Shown here in pieces: positions 26,113 through 35,185 of a stretch of DNA of 64,000 nucleotides (position 1 is its first letter; every line of letters begins with the position of its first letter). Source of the stretch: Pacificoceanicola sp049803835 (GTDB lineage: Bacteria > Pseudomonadota > Alphaproteobacteria > Rhodobacterales > Rhodobacteraceae); assembly GCF_049803835.1 (NCBI RefSeq), contig NZ_JBNAGK010000017.1, positions 1-64,000 on the forward strand. Reading direction: 5' to 3'. A program made the position numbers and the translations under genes. The notes under the pieces were generated by a model, which had not been told where the DNA came from, made no database searches, and saw only the letters and a program-made list of their open reading frames with translations.

Positions 26113-27342
26113 ATGTCTGGCGCATTCACAGGCCTGCGGGTCATCGATACGACGCATGTTCTGGCAGGACCCTATGCCAGCTATCAGATGGCTTTGCTGG
26201 GCGCCGAAGTGATCAAGCTCGAAGCGCCGAATGACCCGGATCAGGCCCGGTTCAACGGCACGGACCGCGACCTCGTCCGCGCGGCGATGGGAACCGCGTT
26301 CCTGGCGCAGGGGGCCGGAAAGAAGGCGCTGGCGCTGGACCTGAAATCCGAAGCCGGGCGCGGCGCCGTGCTGCGGCTTGCCGAGACTGCAGACGTCTTT
26401 GTCGAGAACTACCGGCCCGGCGCCTTTACCGACCTCGGTCTCGGGTATGACGACCTTGCCGCCGTCAACCCGCGCCTCATCTATTGCTCGGTTTCGGCCT
26501 TCGGGGCGACCGGGCCGCGCCAGCACCAGACCGGCTATGACAATGTCATCCAGGCTTTCTCCGGCATCATGGACATGACCGGGCACGGCGACGACCGCCC
26601 GCTGAAATGCGGCGCGCCGGTTGTCGATTATGCGACCGGGCTGACCGCCGCCTTTGCGATTGCCGCCGCGTTGTACCAGCGCGAGCGCACCGGCAAGGGG
26701 CAGCACATCGAGGTGTCGATGCTGGACGTCGCCATGACCCTGATGACCGCCCCTGCAACGGATTTCCTCTGGACCGGCAAGCACCCGAAGGCGAAGGGCA
26801 ATTCCTACGCCTTCGCCACGTTGGGGATGTACCAGGCGGCGGACGGTCCGCTGATGATTGCGGCCTCGAACCTGCGCCAGCAACGGCGCCTGTGGATCGG
26901 GCTGGGCCGGGAGGATCTGGTCAAGACGGACAACCTTGCCCGGATCGACGATTACAAGACCGAGCACGAGGTGCTGGCCTCCATCATCGAGACCATGCCC
27001 GCGGCCTATTGGGAAGAGTTCTTCAACGAGCGGCGCGTGCCCGCGTCGCGCATCCGCAGGCTCGAAGAGGCGCTGGGGGATCCGCAAGCCCAGGCGCGGG
27101 CACAGTTCCTGAGTCTGGCCGATCCGAGCGGCCGGCTCGAGGGGCTGCGGGTGCCTTCGGTGGCGTTCCGGATGTCGGGCTCCGAAACCGGCGTCACCCT
27201 GCCGCCGCAGCCGGTGGGTGCGCAGACCTCCGACATCCTGCGCTCCATCGGGTTGGGGGATGATGAAATCGAGGCCTTGTGCCTCGCCGGGCTGGCCCTT
27301 CAGGCGTCGGCGCCGGATTTCGCAAGAAGGGCCGTGCTATGA
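26113..27342 (+). CDS. CaiB/BaiF-family CoA-transferase
   Basis: Family III CoA-transferase of 409 aa that moves CoA from a donor such as succinyl-CoA to a carboxylate. It opens with LRVIDTTHVLAGPYASYQMA, then VENYRPGAFTDLGLGYDDL and the catalytic Asp in CGAPVVDYATG near residue 174. The C-terminal small domain ends around residue 385. It lies 64 bp after tctC and overlaps the next gene by ATGA, so the acid brought in by TctABC is probably activated here. A paralogue lies at 46809-48011, again near a TctC gene. Confidence 0.92.
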   Translation: MSGAFTGLRVIDTTHVLAGPYASYQMALLGAEVIKLEAPNDPDQARFNGTDRDLVRAAMGTAFLAQGAGKKALALDLKSEAGRGAVLRLAETADVFVENYRPGAFTDLGLGYDDLAAVNPRLIYCSVSAFGATGPRQHQTGYDNVIQAFSGIMDMTGHGDDRPLKCGAPVVDYATGLTAAFAIAAALYQRERTGKGQHIEVSMLDVAMTLMTAPATDFLWTGKHPKAKGNSYAFATLGMYQAADGPLMIAASNLRQQRRLWIGLGREDLVKTDNLARIDDYKTEHEVLASIIETMPAAYWEEFFNERRVPASRIRRLEEALGDPQAQARAQFLSLADPSGRLEGLRVPSVAFRMSGSETGVTLPPQPVGAQTSDILRSIGLGDDEIEALCLAGLALQASAPDFARRAVL

Positions 27343-28691
27343 CAACCGCAATCGAAAGACTGGCCGATCTGGCTGCCGGATGGCAAGACGCGACCCTCGG
27401 CGACGATGTCCGCGACGCGGTACACTGCGCGACGCTGGACTGGTTCGCCACGACCCTGCCGGGCACCCTGCAGACCCCCGCGACACTGCTCGCAGCGGGC
27501 GGTCTCGCACGGGACGGCGGGGCGTGGTGCTACACCGGCGAACGGCGGGTCGACCCGCGCAGCGCCGCCTTCATCAACGGTGCGGCCAGCCATACCGTGG
27601 AGTTCGACGACATTTTTCGCGATGGCGGCTATCACCCCGGATCGCCCACCTTCGCCGCCGCGCTGGCGGTGGCGCAGGACATCGGCGCCTCCCGTGAGGC
27701 CTTCGACCGCGCGGTGATCGGCGGCTACGAAGTCGGCTGCCGCATCGCCATGGCGCTGCAACCCAGCCATTACGCGAACTGGCACATCACCGGCACCGTG
27801 GGAACTTTTGGTGCGGCGACCGCCGCGGCGATGCTGCTCGGGTGCGACCGTGACGGAATTGCGCATGCCATCGCCATCGCGGCCAGCTTTGCCGGGGGTG
27901 TTCAGCAGAACCTGCAAGGCGAAAGCATGGTCAAGGCGATGCACCCCGGCCATGCCGCCGATGCGGGCATCCTGGCCGCCTATGCCGCCACCGCCGGGGC
28001 AACCGGCAGCTGGGACAGTCTCGACGGACCCAAGGGGTATGCCGCCGCGACCAGCGACAGCACCGGCAATTGGGTCGCGGCCTTCGACGGGGCAGGGGAC
28101 TGGACCCCGATCACCCGCATGACGGTGAAGATCCACGGCTGCTGCGGGCATATCTTCCCGTCGCTCGACGCTCTGCAGACCCTGCGAGGCGAACACGGTT
28201 TCGGCGCCGGGGACATCGAAGCGATCCGCATCGAGGGCTATGGCCCGACCAAGGACATCTGCGACCGGCCCGATCCCAAGGTCGCCCAGGAAGCGCGGTT
28301 CAGTGCGCAATACTGCCTGTCGGCGCAGATGGTTCTGGGCGGCGTGCGGCTCGCGGCCTTTACGCCCGAGGCGCTGAGCAACCCGGATATTCGCGCCGTG
28401 ATGCCGCGCATCACCGTCGAACGCGCCGAGGATCTGGCCGCCGAATACCCGCGCAAACGCATGGCGCGCCTGCATGTCGCGCTGAAGGACGGGCGGTCCT
28501 GGATGCAGTTCCAGCCCTCGCGGCGGGGCGATCCGGACAATCCGATCTCTCGCGCCGACCTGGAGGCCAAGTACCGGGAACTGGTCGCGCCCGTGTTGGC
28601 TGCGCCCGACCTGGAGCGGCTGCGCAAGACCATCTTCGACGGCACCGACCTGCCCGGCGCCGTGACCAGACTCAAACAGCAACACATGTGA
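27339..28691 (+). CDS. MmgE/PrpD-family protein
   Basis: Member of the family that includes 2-methylcitrate dehydratase, cis-aconitate decarboxylase and iminodisuccinate epimerase; 450 aa. The N-terminal helical domain carries AAFINGAASHTVEFDDIFRD and YHPGSPTFAAALAVAQDIGA, and the smaller C-terminal domain follows from about residue 265 (MTVKIHGCCGHIFPSLDAL). All these enzymes act on small di- or tricarboxylates, which agrees with the Tct transporter and CoA-transferase it is coupled to. The reaction cannot be fixed from sequence; dehydration, decarboxylation and epimerisation are all open. Confidence 0.85.
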   Translation: MTTAIERLADLAAGWQDATLGDDVRDAVHCATLDWFATTLPGTLQTPATLLAAGGLARDGGAWCYTGERRVDPRSAAFINGAASHTVEFDDIFRDGGYHPGSPTFAAALAVAQDIGASREAFDRAVIGGYEVGCRIAMALQPSHYANWHITGTVGTFGAATAAAMLLGCDRDGIAHAIAIAASFAGGVQQNLQGESMVKAMHPGHAADAGILAAYAATAGATGSWDSLDGPKGYAAATSDSTGNWVAAFDGAGDWTPITRMTVKIHGCCGHIFPSLDALQTLRGEHGFGAGDIEAIRIEGYGPTKDICDRPDPKVAQEARFSAQYCLSAQMVLGGVRLAAFTPEALSNPDIRAVMPRITVERAEDLAAEYPRKRMARLHVALKDGRSWMQFQPSRRGDPDNPISRADLEAKYRELVAPVLAAPDLERLRKTIFDGTDLPGAVTRLKQQHM

Positions 28692-28731
28692 AATGGCAGC
28701 CCCGGCTGCGTACAGACGAGAAGGAAGACCC

Positions 28732-29532
28732 ATGGACACCGCAGTTTCCCTGCCAGAGTTCATCACCGTGTCGCATGACGACGGGATCGCGACGATCACG
28801 CTGAACCGCCCGGACAAGCGCAACGCGATCAACGACCAGATGCGCGCGGAACTGATCGCCGCCTTCGCAGAGGCGGATGCCGACAAGAGCGTGCGGGCCA
28901 TCATCCTGACCGGCGCGGGCAAGGGGTTCTGCTCGGGCGGCGATATCGCCGGTATGCGGGCACGGCTCGATGCGCCCACCGGCGAGGTGGCCTTCAACGG
29001 CTGGAAGCGGCAGAAGAACACCCATCGTGGTGTCGCGGCCATTCATGGCATGACCAAGCCGGTGATCGCGGCGGTGAACGGCGGGGCTTATGGCCTCGGC
29101 CTCGACATGGCGCTGGCCTGCGACTTCATCATCGCCGCCGAAGGCTCCAAGATGTCGATGAGCTTCATCAAGCGCGGTCTCGTCTCCGATGGCGGCGGCA
29201 TGTATTTCCTGCCGCGCCGGGTGGGCCTCTCCAAGGCAAAGGAACTGATCTTCTCCGCCCGGGTCGTCGAGACCGACGAGGCGCTGGCCATCGGCATGGT
29301 CGACCGCGTTGCAGCGCCCGAGGCGCTGCTCGCCGAAGCGCACGCCTGGGCCAAGGAACTGACCATAGGATCGGCCACCGCCATCGCGCTGACCAAGGAA
29401 ATCATGGACAAGACCTTCGAGCGCTCCGACGAAGAGATCTTTGCGCTGGGTCGCGAGGCGCAGGCCATGTGCTACACCACCGCCGAGCACCGCCAATCGG
29501 TCGAAGATTTCCTCAACAAGCTGTCGAAGTAA
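28732..29532 (+). CDS. Enoyl-CoA hydratase/isomerase family protein
   Basis: Crotonase-fold protein of 266 aa. The oxyanion-hole loops are GAGKGFCSGGDIAGM (near residue 67) and VNGGAYGLGLDMALACDFII (near 119); the second catalytic region is GLVSDGGGMYFLPRRVG, where an Asp replaces the Glu of ordinary hydratases, so it may be an isomerase or have another crotonase activity. It is 40 bp after the MmgE/PrpD gene and 11 bp before the CoA ligase gene, in the same operon. A hydratase domain also occurs in the fused protein at 20806, so the two probably handle different acyl-CoAs. Confidence 0.88.
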   Translation: MDTAVSLPEFITVSHDDGIATITLNRPDKRNAINDQMRAELIAAFAEADADKSVRAIILTGAGKGFCSGGDIAGMRARLDAPTGEVAFNGWKRQKNTHRGVAAIHGMTKPVIAAVNGGAYGLGLDMALACDFIIAAEGSKMSMSFIKRGLVSDGGGMYFLPRRVGLSKAKELIFSARVVETDEALAIGMVDRVAAPEALLAEAHAWAKELTIGSATAIALTKEIMDKTFERSDEEIFALGREAQAMCYTTAEHRQSVEDFLNKLSK

Positions 29533-29543
29533 GGGGCGCCGCA

Positions 29544-31610
29544 ATGTCGACCATGAAAGCCATCCTGAACCCCGCCAGCGTTGCCGTTGTCGGGGCCTCC
29601 AACGATCCGGCCAAACTGACCGGGCGTCCCATCGCCTTCCTGCAGAAGCAGGGCTTTGCCGGGGCGATCTATCCCATCAACCCGCGCTATGACGAGATTG
29701 CCGGGCTGAAGAGCTATGCCGAGATCGCGGACCTTCCCGAAGCGCCCGATCTGGGGCTCGTTCTGGTTGGCGCGCATCGGGTGATCGACGCGGTGCGTGA
29801 CCTGGCCGCCCGTGGCACCAAGGCGGCGGTCGTGCTGGCGTCCGGTTTCGGCGAGGCGGGCGAAGAGGGCCGCAAACGTCAGGAACAGTTGCGCGAGGCG
29901 GCGGGCGCGATGCGCATTCTCGGGCCGAACACCATCGGCCTCGTGAACCTGACGGACGGCATCCCGCTGACGGCCTCGGGCGCGATGGAGGTCGAGGATT
30001 TCCCGGCAGGGCGGATCGCCCTGCTGTCACAGTCCGGCGGCATCCTCGGCTCGCTTCTGTCCCGTGCCGTTGCGCGCGGCATCGGCTTTTCCAAGCTGGT
30101 TGCCACCGGCAACGAGGCCGATCTGGAAGTCTCCGATTTCCTCGAAGCCCTGGCCGAGGATGACGCGACGCAGGTGGTCGCTCTCTACCTCGAAACCATC
30201 CGCAACGTTTCGAAGTTCCGTGTCGCAGCGGCCAAGGTCATCGCTTCCGGTAAATCCATCGTCGCCTACAAGGTGGGCCGCTCCGAATCCGGCGCCCGCT
30301 CGGCGGTTTCGCATACTGGCGCGCTGGCCGGAGCGGACGAGGTCTATGACGCGCTGTTCAAGCAGCTTGGCATCATCCGCGCCCAGACCTTTGCCGATCT
30401 TCTGGATATTCCTGCGGCGCTGGCGCAGGGCCGCCTGATGAAGGGAAACCGCGTGGCCATCGTCACATCGACCGGCGGGGCAGCGACCGTGGTTGCGGAC
30501 AACGTGGGCCTTTCCGGGCTGGACATGCCCGCGCCGGACAAGACCACCGGGGATGCTTTGCAGGCGCTCGACCTCAAGGAGGCGGAACTCGACCGCAACC
30601 CCATCGACGTGACGCTGGCCGGGCTGCGCCCGGACCTGTTCCGCTCGATCCTGAAGATCCTCGTGGAAAGCCCCAGCTATGACGCGATCGTCGTGGTCGT
30701 CGGCTCGTCCTCGATCGCGCAGCCGGATCTCGTGGCGCAGCCGGTGCTGGATTCGCTGGCGCTGACCGACAAGCCGATCCTGGCTTACGTCAGCCCGGAT
30801 GCGCCGGGCATCGTGCGCACGCTCAACACGCGCGGCATCCCGGCCTTTGCCGCGCCGGAAAGCTGCGCCTCGGCGCTGCAGGCGCTCGCCACGCCCACCG
30901 GCGCCTCGCAGGACAGTGCGTCGAACGCCAGGGATGTCGATTGCAGCGACATTGGCGCCGGGTCCCTGAACGAGGCCGAGGCGAAGAAGCTGTTCGCCCG
31001 CTTCGGTGTGTCCGTGACCCGTGAGGTCACGGCAGCGACCCCCGAAGAGGCCGCGGAAAAGGCCCGTGACTTCGACGGACCCGTTGTCATCAAGATCCTG
31101 TCGAACGAGATCCTGCACAAGTCCGAGGTAGGTGGCGTTGCAATGAACATCGACCCCGAAAACGTCGGCGCCGCCTGTCATGCCATGCTTGCACGCGTCC
31201 GCGCGGCGACGCAGGCGCGGGTCGGCGGCTTCCTCGTTCAGGAAATGGTCAGGGGCGGGGTCGAGATGATCCTCGGTTTCAACCGCGATCCGCAACTCGG
31301 TGCCTATGCCCTGCTCGGCGCGGGCGGGGTGACGACGGAACTCTACAAGGACGCGGCGATCCGGCTCTTGCCGCTGGACCGTGCCAGCGCCCGCGCCATG
31401 ATCGACGAGATCAAGGCGGGCGCACTTCTGAAAGGGTTCCGGGGCAGTCCCAAGGCCGACATCGAGGCGCTGATCGACACGATGATCGCCTTCTCGTCCA
31501 TGGCGGAAACGCTGGATGACCGTTTGAGCGAGGCCGAGATCAACCCGGTCTTCGTGCTGCCCGAAGGGCAAGGCACCCGCGCCGGTGACAGTCTGATCGT
31601 TCTGGGCTGA
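29544..31610 (+). CDS. ADP-forming acyl-CoA synthetase (acetate-CoA ligase family)
   Basis: Fused alpha-beta acyl-CoA ligase of 688 aa that activates (or releases) an acid using ATP and gives ADP. The N-terminal CoA-binding domain begins VAVVGASNDPAKLTGRPI; the phosphohistidine loop is SAVSHTGALAGADEVYDALF near residue 258; the ATP-grasp half starts near residue 470 with LNEAEAKKLFARFGVSVTRE and includes KILSNEILHKSEVGGVA and AEINPVFVLPEG. The start ATG 29544 has AAGGGG before it. Together with the CoA-transferase at 26113 the operon has two ways to form a CoA thioester, which may serve two steps of one route. Confidence 0.9.
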   Translation: MSTMKAILNPASVAVVGASNDPAKLTGRPIAFLQKQGFAGAIYPINPRYDEIAGLKSYAEIADLPEAPDLGLVLVGAHRVIDAVRDLAARGTKAAVVLASGFGEAGEEGRKRQEQLREAAGAMRILGPNTIGLVNLTDGIPLTASGAMEVEDFPAGRIALLSQSGGILGSLLSRAVARGIGFSKLVATGNEADLEVSDFLEALAEDDATQVVALYLETIRNVSKFRVAAAKVIASGKSIVAYKVGRSESGARSAVSHTGALAGADEVYDALFKQLGIIRAQTFADLLDIPAALAQGRLMKGNRVAIVTSTGGAATVVADNVGLSGLDMPAPDKTTGDALQALDLKEAELDRNPIDVTLAGLRPDLFRSILKILVESPSYDAIVVVVGSSSIAQPDLVAQPVLDSLALTDKPILAYVSPDAPGIVRTLNTRGIPAFAAPESCASALQALATPTGASQDSASNARDVDCSDIGAGSLNEAEAKKLFARFGVSVTREVTAATPEEAAEKARDFDGPVVIKILSNEILHKSEVGGVAMNIDPENVGAACHAMLARVRAATQARVGGFLVQEMVRGGVEMILGFNRDPQLGAYALLGAGGVTTELYKDAAIRLLPLDRASARAMIDEIKAGALLKGFRGSPKADIEALIDTMIAFSSMAETLDDRLSEAEINPVFVLPEGQGTRAGDSLIVLG

Positions 31611-31682
31611 CCCGGGCCATCCGTGACACCTGGCGGCGGGCGCCATCGCCGCCGGGACATTTCTGCTGCAAGGACACTTCCC

Positions 31683-32882
31683 ATGACGGACGTTTACATC
31701 TGCGACTATATCCGCACGCCGATTGGTCGCTACGGCGGTGCGCTGTCTTCGGTGCGGGCCGACGATCTGGGCGCGATCCCGCTTCGCGCACTGGCCGAGC
31801 GCAACCCTGCTCTGGACCTGTCCGCCATCGACGAGGTCATCTTCGGCTGTGCCAACCAGGCCGGCGAGGACAACCGAAACGTGGCGCGCATGTCGCTGCT
31901 TCTGGCGGGCTATCCGGACAGCGTGCCGGGCACGACGATGAACCGGCTTTGCGGCTCCGGCATGGACGCGGTCATCACGGCGGCCCGCGCGATCAAGGCC
32001 GGGGAGGCCGAGCTGGTGATTGCCGGCGGCGTCGAGTCCATGTCGCGCGCACCCTTTGTCATGCCCAAGGCTTCATCGGCGTTCAGCCGCACGAACGAGG
32101 TGCATGACACCACCATCGGCTGGCGCTTTGTGAACAAGCTGATGAAGGCGCAATACGGTGTCGACAGCATGCCGGAAACCGCCGAGAACGTCGCCGAAGA
32201 CTTCGGGATCAACCGCGCCGATCAGGACAGCTTTGCCCTGCGCTCGCAGCAAAAGGCGGGGGCCGCGATGGAGAGCGGACGGCTGGCACAGGAAATCGTT
32301 CCGGTCAGCATTCCCCAGCGAAAGGGCGAGCCCGTCGTGGTGGACAAGGATGAACATCCGCGCCCGTCGACCACCTTGGCGGACCTTGAAAGGCTCAAGA
32401 CCTTCGTCAAGGCCGACGGCACCGTCACGGCGGGCAATGCGTCCGGCGTCAACGACGGCGCGGCGGCGCTGATCCTGGCCACGAAAGAGGCGGCGGAGCG
32501 GAACGGCCTGACGCCGGTTGCCAGGGTTCTTGGCGGAGCCACGGCCGGTGTTGCTCCGCGCATCATGGGGTTCGGTCCCGCGCCCGCATCGAAAAAGCTG
32601 ATGGCACGCCTGGGCGTGACGCAAAAGGACTTTGCCGTGATCGAACTCAACGAGGCCTTTGCCTCGCAGGGTCTGGCGACGTTGCGCGATCTCGGCATCG
32701 CCGACGACGACCCGCGTGTGAACCGCAACGGGGGCGCGATCGCGCTGGGGCATCCCCTGGGCATGTCGGGTGCCCGGATCACCGGAACCGCGATGCTGGA
32801 CCTGCAATCCGGTGAAAAATCGCTGTCGACCATGTGTATCGGGGTTGGTCAGGGCATCGCCATCGCTCTGGAACGGCTATAG
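31683..32882 (+). CDS. Acetyl-CoA acyltransferase, beta-ketoadipyl-CoA thiolase type (PcaF-like)
   Basis: Thiolase of 399 aa. The acyl-accepting Cys90 is in MNRLCGSGMDAV; the catalytic His is in GGAIALGHPLGMSGAR and the second Cys in TMCIGVGQGIAIALE. The N-terminus YICDYIRTPIGRYGGALSSV closely matches PcaF and PaaJ, which cleave 3-oxoadipyl-CoA to succinyl-CoA and acetyl-CoA. As last gene of the 20806-32882 group it provides the final thiolysis; the intradiol dioxygenase at the start of the window would also lead towards this substrate. Assignment to 3-oxoadipyl-CoA rather than a simpler ketoacyl-CoA is likely but unproven. Confidence 0.87.
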   Translation: MTDVYICDYIRTPIGRYGGALSSVRADDLGAIPLRALAERNPALDLSAIDEVIFGCANQAGEDNRNVARMSLLLAGYPDSVPGTTMNRLCGSGMDAVITAARAIKAGEAELVIAGGVESMSRAPFVMPKASSAFSRTNEVHDTTIGWRFVNKLMKAQYGVDSMPETAENVAEDFGINRADQDSFALRSQQKAGAAMESGRLAQEIVPVSIPQRKGEPVVVDKDEHPRPSTTLADLERLKTFVKADGTVTAGNASGVNDGAAALILATKEAAERNGLTPVARVLGGATAGVAPRIMGFGPAPASKKLMARLGVTQKDFAVIELNEAFASQGLATLRDLGIADDDPRVNRNGGAIALGHPLGMSGARITGTAMLDLQSGEKSLSTMCIGVGQGIAIALERL

Positions 32883-33016
32883 CTTTTCGGCCTTGGCTCG
32901 GTGTAGACAAGGCATAAGGCGACCGGACCGCGATACGTGGTCCGGGTTCCGCGTGTCCCGACCGCTTGAAATCGACCACACCTCTGCGCGAGGCCTCTGT
33001 ATCGGCAAAACGCACC

Positions 33017-33943
33017 ATGACGAGCCCCATTCCACCCCTCAATCCCCTGCGGACCTTCGAAGTCGCCGCGCGTCTGTGCAGTCTGACGCTGGCCGCGGAA
33101 GAGTTGAACGTCAGCCAGGTCGCCGTCAGCCGGCAGGTCAAGACGTTGGAGGACTACCTTGGCGTGACCCTGTTCCGGCGGTTGCACCGGGGTGTCGAGT
33201 TGACCGACGAGGGGCGGCAGCTGCATGAAGGCATCGCGCATGCCTTCCAGGACATTGCCACCGCGTCGCGGCGGGTCTCGCGGCGCGGTCGGCGTGATAT
33301 CCTTGCCATTCAATCCTACACGACATTCTCCCAGCGCTGGCTCATTCCGCGTCTGACGGATTTCCACAACAAGCATCCGCGGATCGAGGTGCGCCTGAGC
33401 TCCTCGATTGCGCCGGTCGATTTCGAGAGCCAGAATCTTGACGCCGCCATCCGGGCCGGCAAGGGCGACTGGCCGGAGCTGCATTCGGAAAAACTGGTGG
33501 ACGTGGAGCTGATCCCGATCTGTACCCCCGACTACCAGATGGAGCACGACCTGACCGAACCGGATGACCTTGCAAAGGTTCGGCTGCTGCACTCCATGGC
33601 CCGGCCCACGGACTGGGCCGCGTGGATCAAACGGGTCGGTGCCGATGTCGACCCGGAGCCGGGCATCCGGTTCGAAAGCTCTGCCCTGGCCTACGAGGCG
33701 GCGTCCATGGATGGCGGCGTTGCCCTGGCCGTAAAGATCTTCGTCAAGCGGCAGTTGCAGAACGGCAACCTGGTCGCGCCGTTCGGGGATCTGACCTGCT
33801 ATAGCGGCGAAGGGTATTTCCTGACCTGGCCAAAAAGCACCGCCCCGTCCCGTACCCTGATCAAGTTCCTCGACTGGATGCGGGAGCGTATTCAGGACGA
33901 GAACCCGGAACGCTCAGCCGACGCGAGCGGCGGATCGTCGTGA
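33017..33943 (+). CDS. LysR-family regulator, GcvA-like
   Basis: Regulator of 308 aa with the GcvA-type N-terminus PPLNPLRTFEVAARLCS and helix-turn-helix LTLAAEELNVSQVAVSRQV (residues 24-42), then an effector domain (AIQSYTTFSQRWLIPRL, SSALAYEAASMDGGVALA). It is very similar along its whole length to the convergent LysR gene at 33892-34872, and the two reading frames overlap by 52 bp at their 3' ends. It lies 134 bp after the thiolase gene in the same direction and may control the 20806-32882 operon. Confidence 0.9.
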   Translation: MTSPIPPLNPLRTFEVAARLCSLTLAAEELNVSQVAVSRQVKTLEDYLGVTLFRRLHRGVELTDEGRQLHEGIAHAFQDIATASRRVSRRGRRDILAIQSYTTFSQRWLIPRLTDFHNKHPRIEVRLSSSIAPVDFESQNLDAAIRAGKGDWPELHSEKLVDVELIPICTPDYQMEHDLTEPDDLAKVRLLHSMARPTDWAAWIKRVGADVDPEPGIRFESSALAYEAASMDGGVALAVKIFVKRQLQNGNLVAPFGDLTCYSGEGYFLTWPKSTAPSRTLIKFLDWMRERIQDENPERSADASGGSS

Positions 33944-34872
33944 TCCCCCGCCGCGTTCGCCCCGGGTTCCTGCGCATCGTCCGGGGCAAAGTGGATACGG
34001 ATCCAATCCAGGAATTTCAGCAACGGTGACGACGGCGCCTCGTCCTTTGGCCACGTCAGGTAGTAACTTTCGCCAGTCTTGCAGCCATGTTCGAACGGGG
34101 CGACCAGCGTGCCTGCGCGGAGCTGCATTTGAACGAAGTGGCGGTTCGCGATGGCAACCCCCAGATCCATGAGTGCGCCCTCGTAGGCCAGTGCGCTGTT
34201 CTCGAACAGCAGGCGGTTCCTGGGCGTAAACCCCGCGCCAACCGACTCCAGCCACGACGACCAGTCCTTTGGTCGGGCCATCGAATGCAGCAGCTTGACC
34301 TTTGCCAGATCCTCGACGCGGTCGAGCGGGTTCTCCGCGAGAAAGCCAGGGGAGCAGACGGGGATCAGTTCCATGTCCGCGAGTTTCTCCGCGTGTAGAC
34401 CCGGCCAGTTGCCGTCGCCGCCGCGGATGGCCGCGTCGAGGTTGTCGGTATCGAAATCCGCCGCTTCGGGCGACGAGGACAGGCGCACCTCTATGCGGGG
34501 ATGGGCCTTGTGGAAATCGCCGAGCCTCGGCATCAGCCAGCCGCGCGAGAAGGTGACATAGGACTGGATCGCGAGGATGTTGCGCTGGCCCCGGCGCGAC
34601 ACGGTCCTGGTCGCGTCTTCGATATCCTGAAACGCCTGACCGACTCCCTTGAACAGCAGGATGCCCTCCCGCGTCAGTTCGATGCCGCGATTGAGACGCC
34701 GGAACAGCGTGACACCCATGTAGTCCTCGAGCACGCGAACCTGCCGGCTGACGGCGACCTGGCTGACGTTCAGCTCTTCGGCGGCGAGGGTCAGACTGTT
34801 ATGCCGCGCCGCCGCCTCGAATGCTTTGAGCGGGTTGAGGGGCGGCAGGGTACGGTTGGGAATGGAAGACAT
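33892..34872 (-). CDS. LysR-family regulator, GcvA-like (paralogue)
   Basis: Second GcvA-like regulator, 326 aa, starting at ATG 34872 (PPLNPLKAFEAAARHNS, then the same helix-turn-helix LTLAAEELNVSQVAVSRQV as its neighbour). The effector domains also align segment by segment (AIQSYVTFSRGWLMPRL, ENSALAYEGALMDLGVAIA). Its last 52 bp overlap antisense with the end of the 33017 gene. The start codon abuts the perfect palindrome TGGGACGTCCCA (34873-34884) and has no ordinary ribosome-binding site, so expression may be leader-controlled or initiation may differ. Confidence 0.88.
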   Translation of the reverse strand: MSSIPNRTLPPLNPLKAFEAAARHNSLTLAAEELNVSQVAVSRQVRVLEDYMGVTLFRRLNRGIELTREGILLFKGVGQAFQDIEDATRTVSRRGQRNILAIQSYVTFSRGWLMPRLGDFHKAHPRIEVRLSSSPEAADFDTDNLDAAIRGGDGNWPGLHAEKLADMELIPVCSPGFLAENPLDRVEDLAKVKLLHSMARPKDWSSWLESVGAGFTPRNRLLFENSALAYEGALMDLGVAIANRHFVQMQLRAGTLVAPFEHGCKTGESYYLTWPKDEAPSSPLLKFLDWIRIHFAPDDAQEPGANAAGDHDDPPLASAERSGFSS

Positions 34873-35185
34873 TGGGACGTCCCATGCGCAGAGCAATGAG
34901 CAGGCGCGGATTGTATGCAAGCAAAGACAGGCAATCCGCGCAGATGACCAGGCTGTCCGATCATTCGCCAAGTATGACCCGGAACGCCGGAGCGGTCAAT
35001 GTGGCGCAGCCCGCAAACGTCAACGGGGCCAGTTCGTGAGGATTTTTGGTGCGTCGAGCCGGTCTGGCGTGGTAACCGGGAGGCAAAATGACACATTCTC
35101 AATACAAGATGGAAATTGTATGTCTAATGTAGCGAAAGTGGCGTATGTGGGATGCCGTCCCTGCGCCGGAAAAGGAGACGCCGCT
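34873..35185. promoter_or_regulatory. Divergent promoter region with palindromes
   Basis: The 313 bp between the LysR gene (minus) and the DUF983 gene (plus) hold no coding sequence I believe. They contain the palindrome TGGGACGTCCCA (34873-34884), the motif ATTGTATGCA (34910-34919) and an inverted repeat ATACAA-N8-TTGTAT (35102-35121). The last two belong to a motif family that recurs in other promoter regions of the window. Confidence 0.5.

Noticed and set aside
32890..32913. GCCTTG-N12-CAAGGC inverted repeat after the thiolase gene
   Set aside because: Only six base pairs with a long loop and no U-run; too weak to call a terminator.
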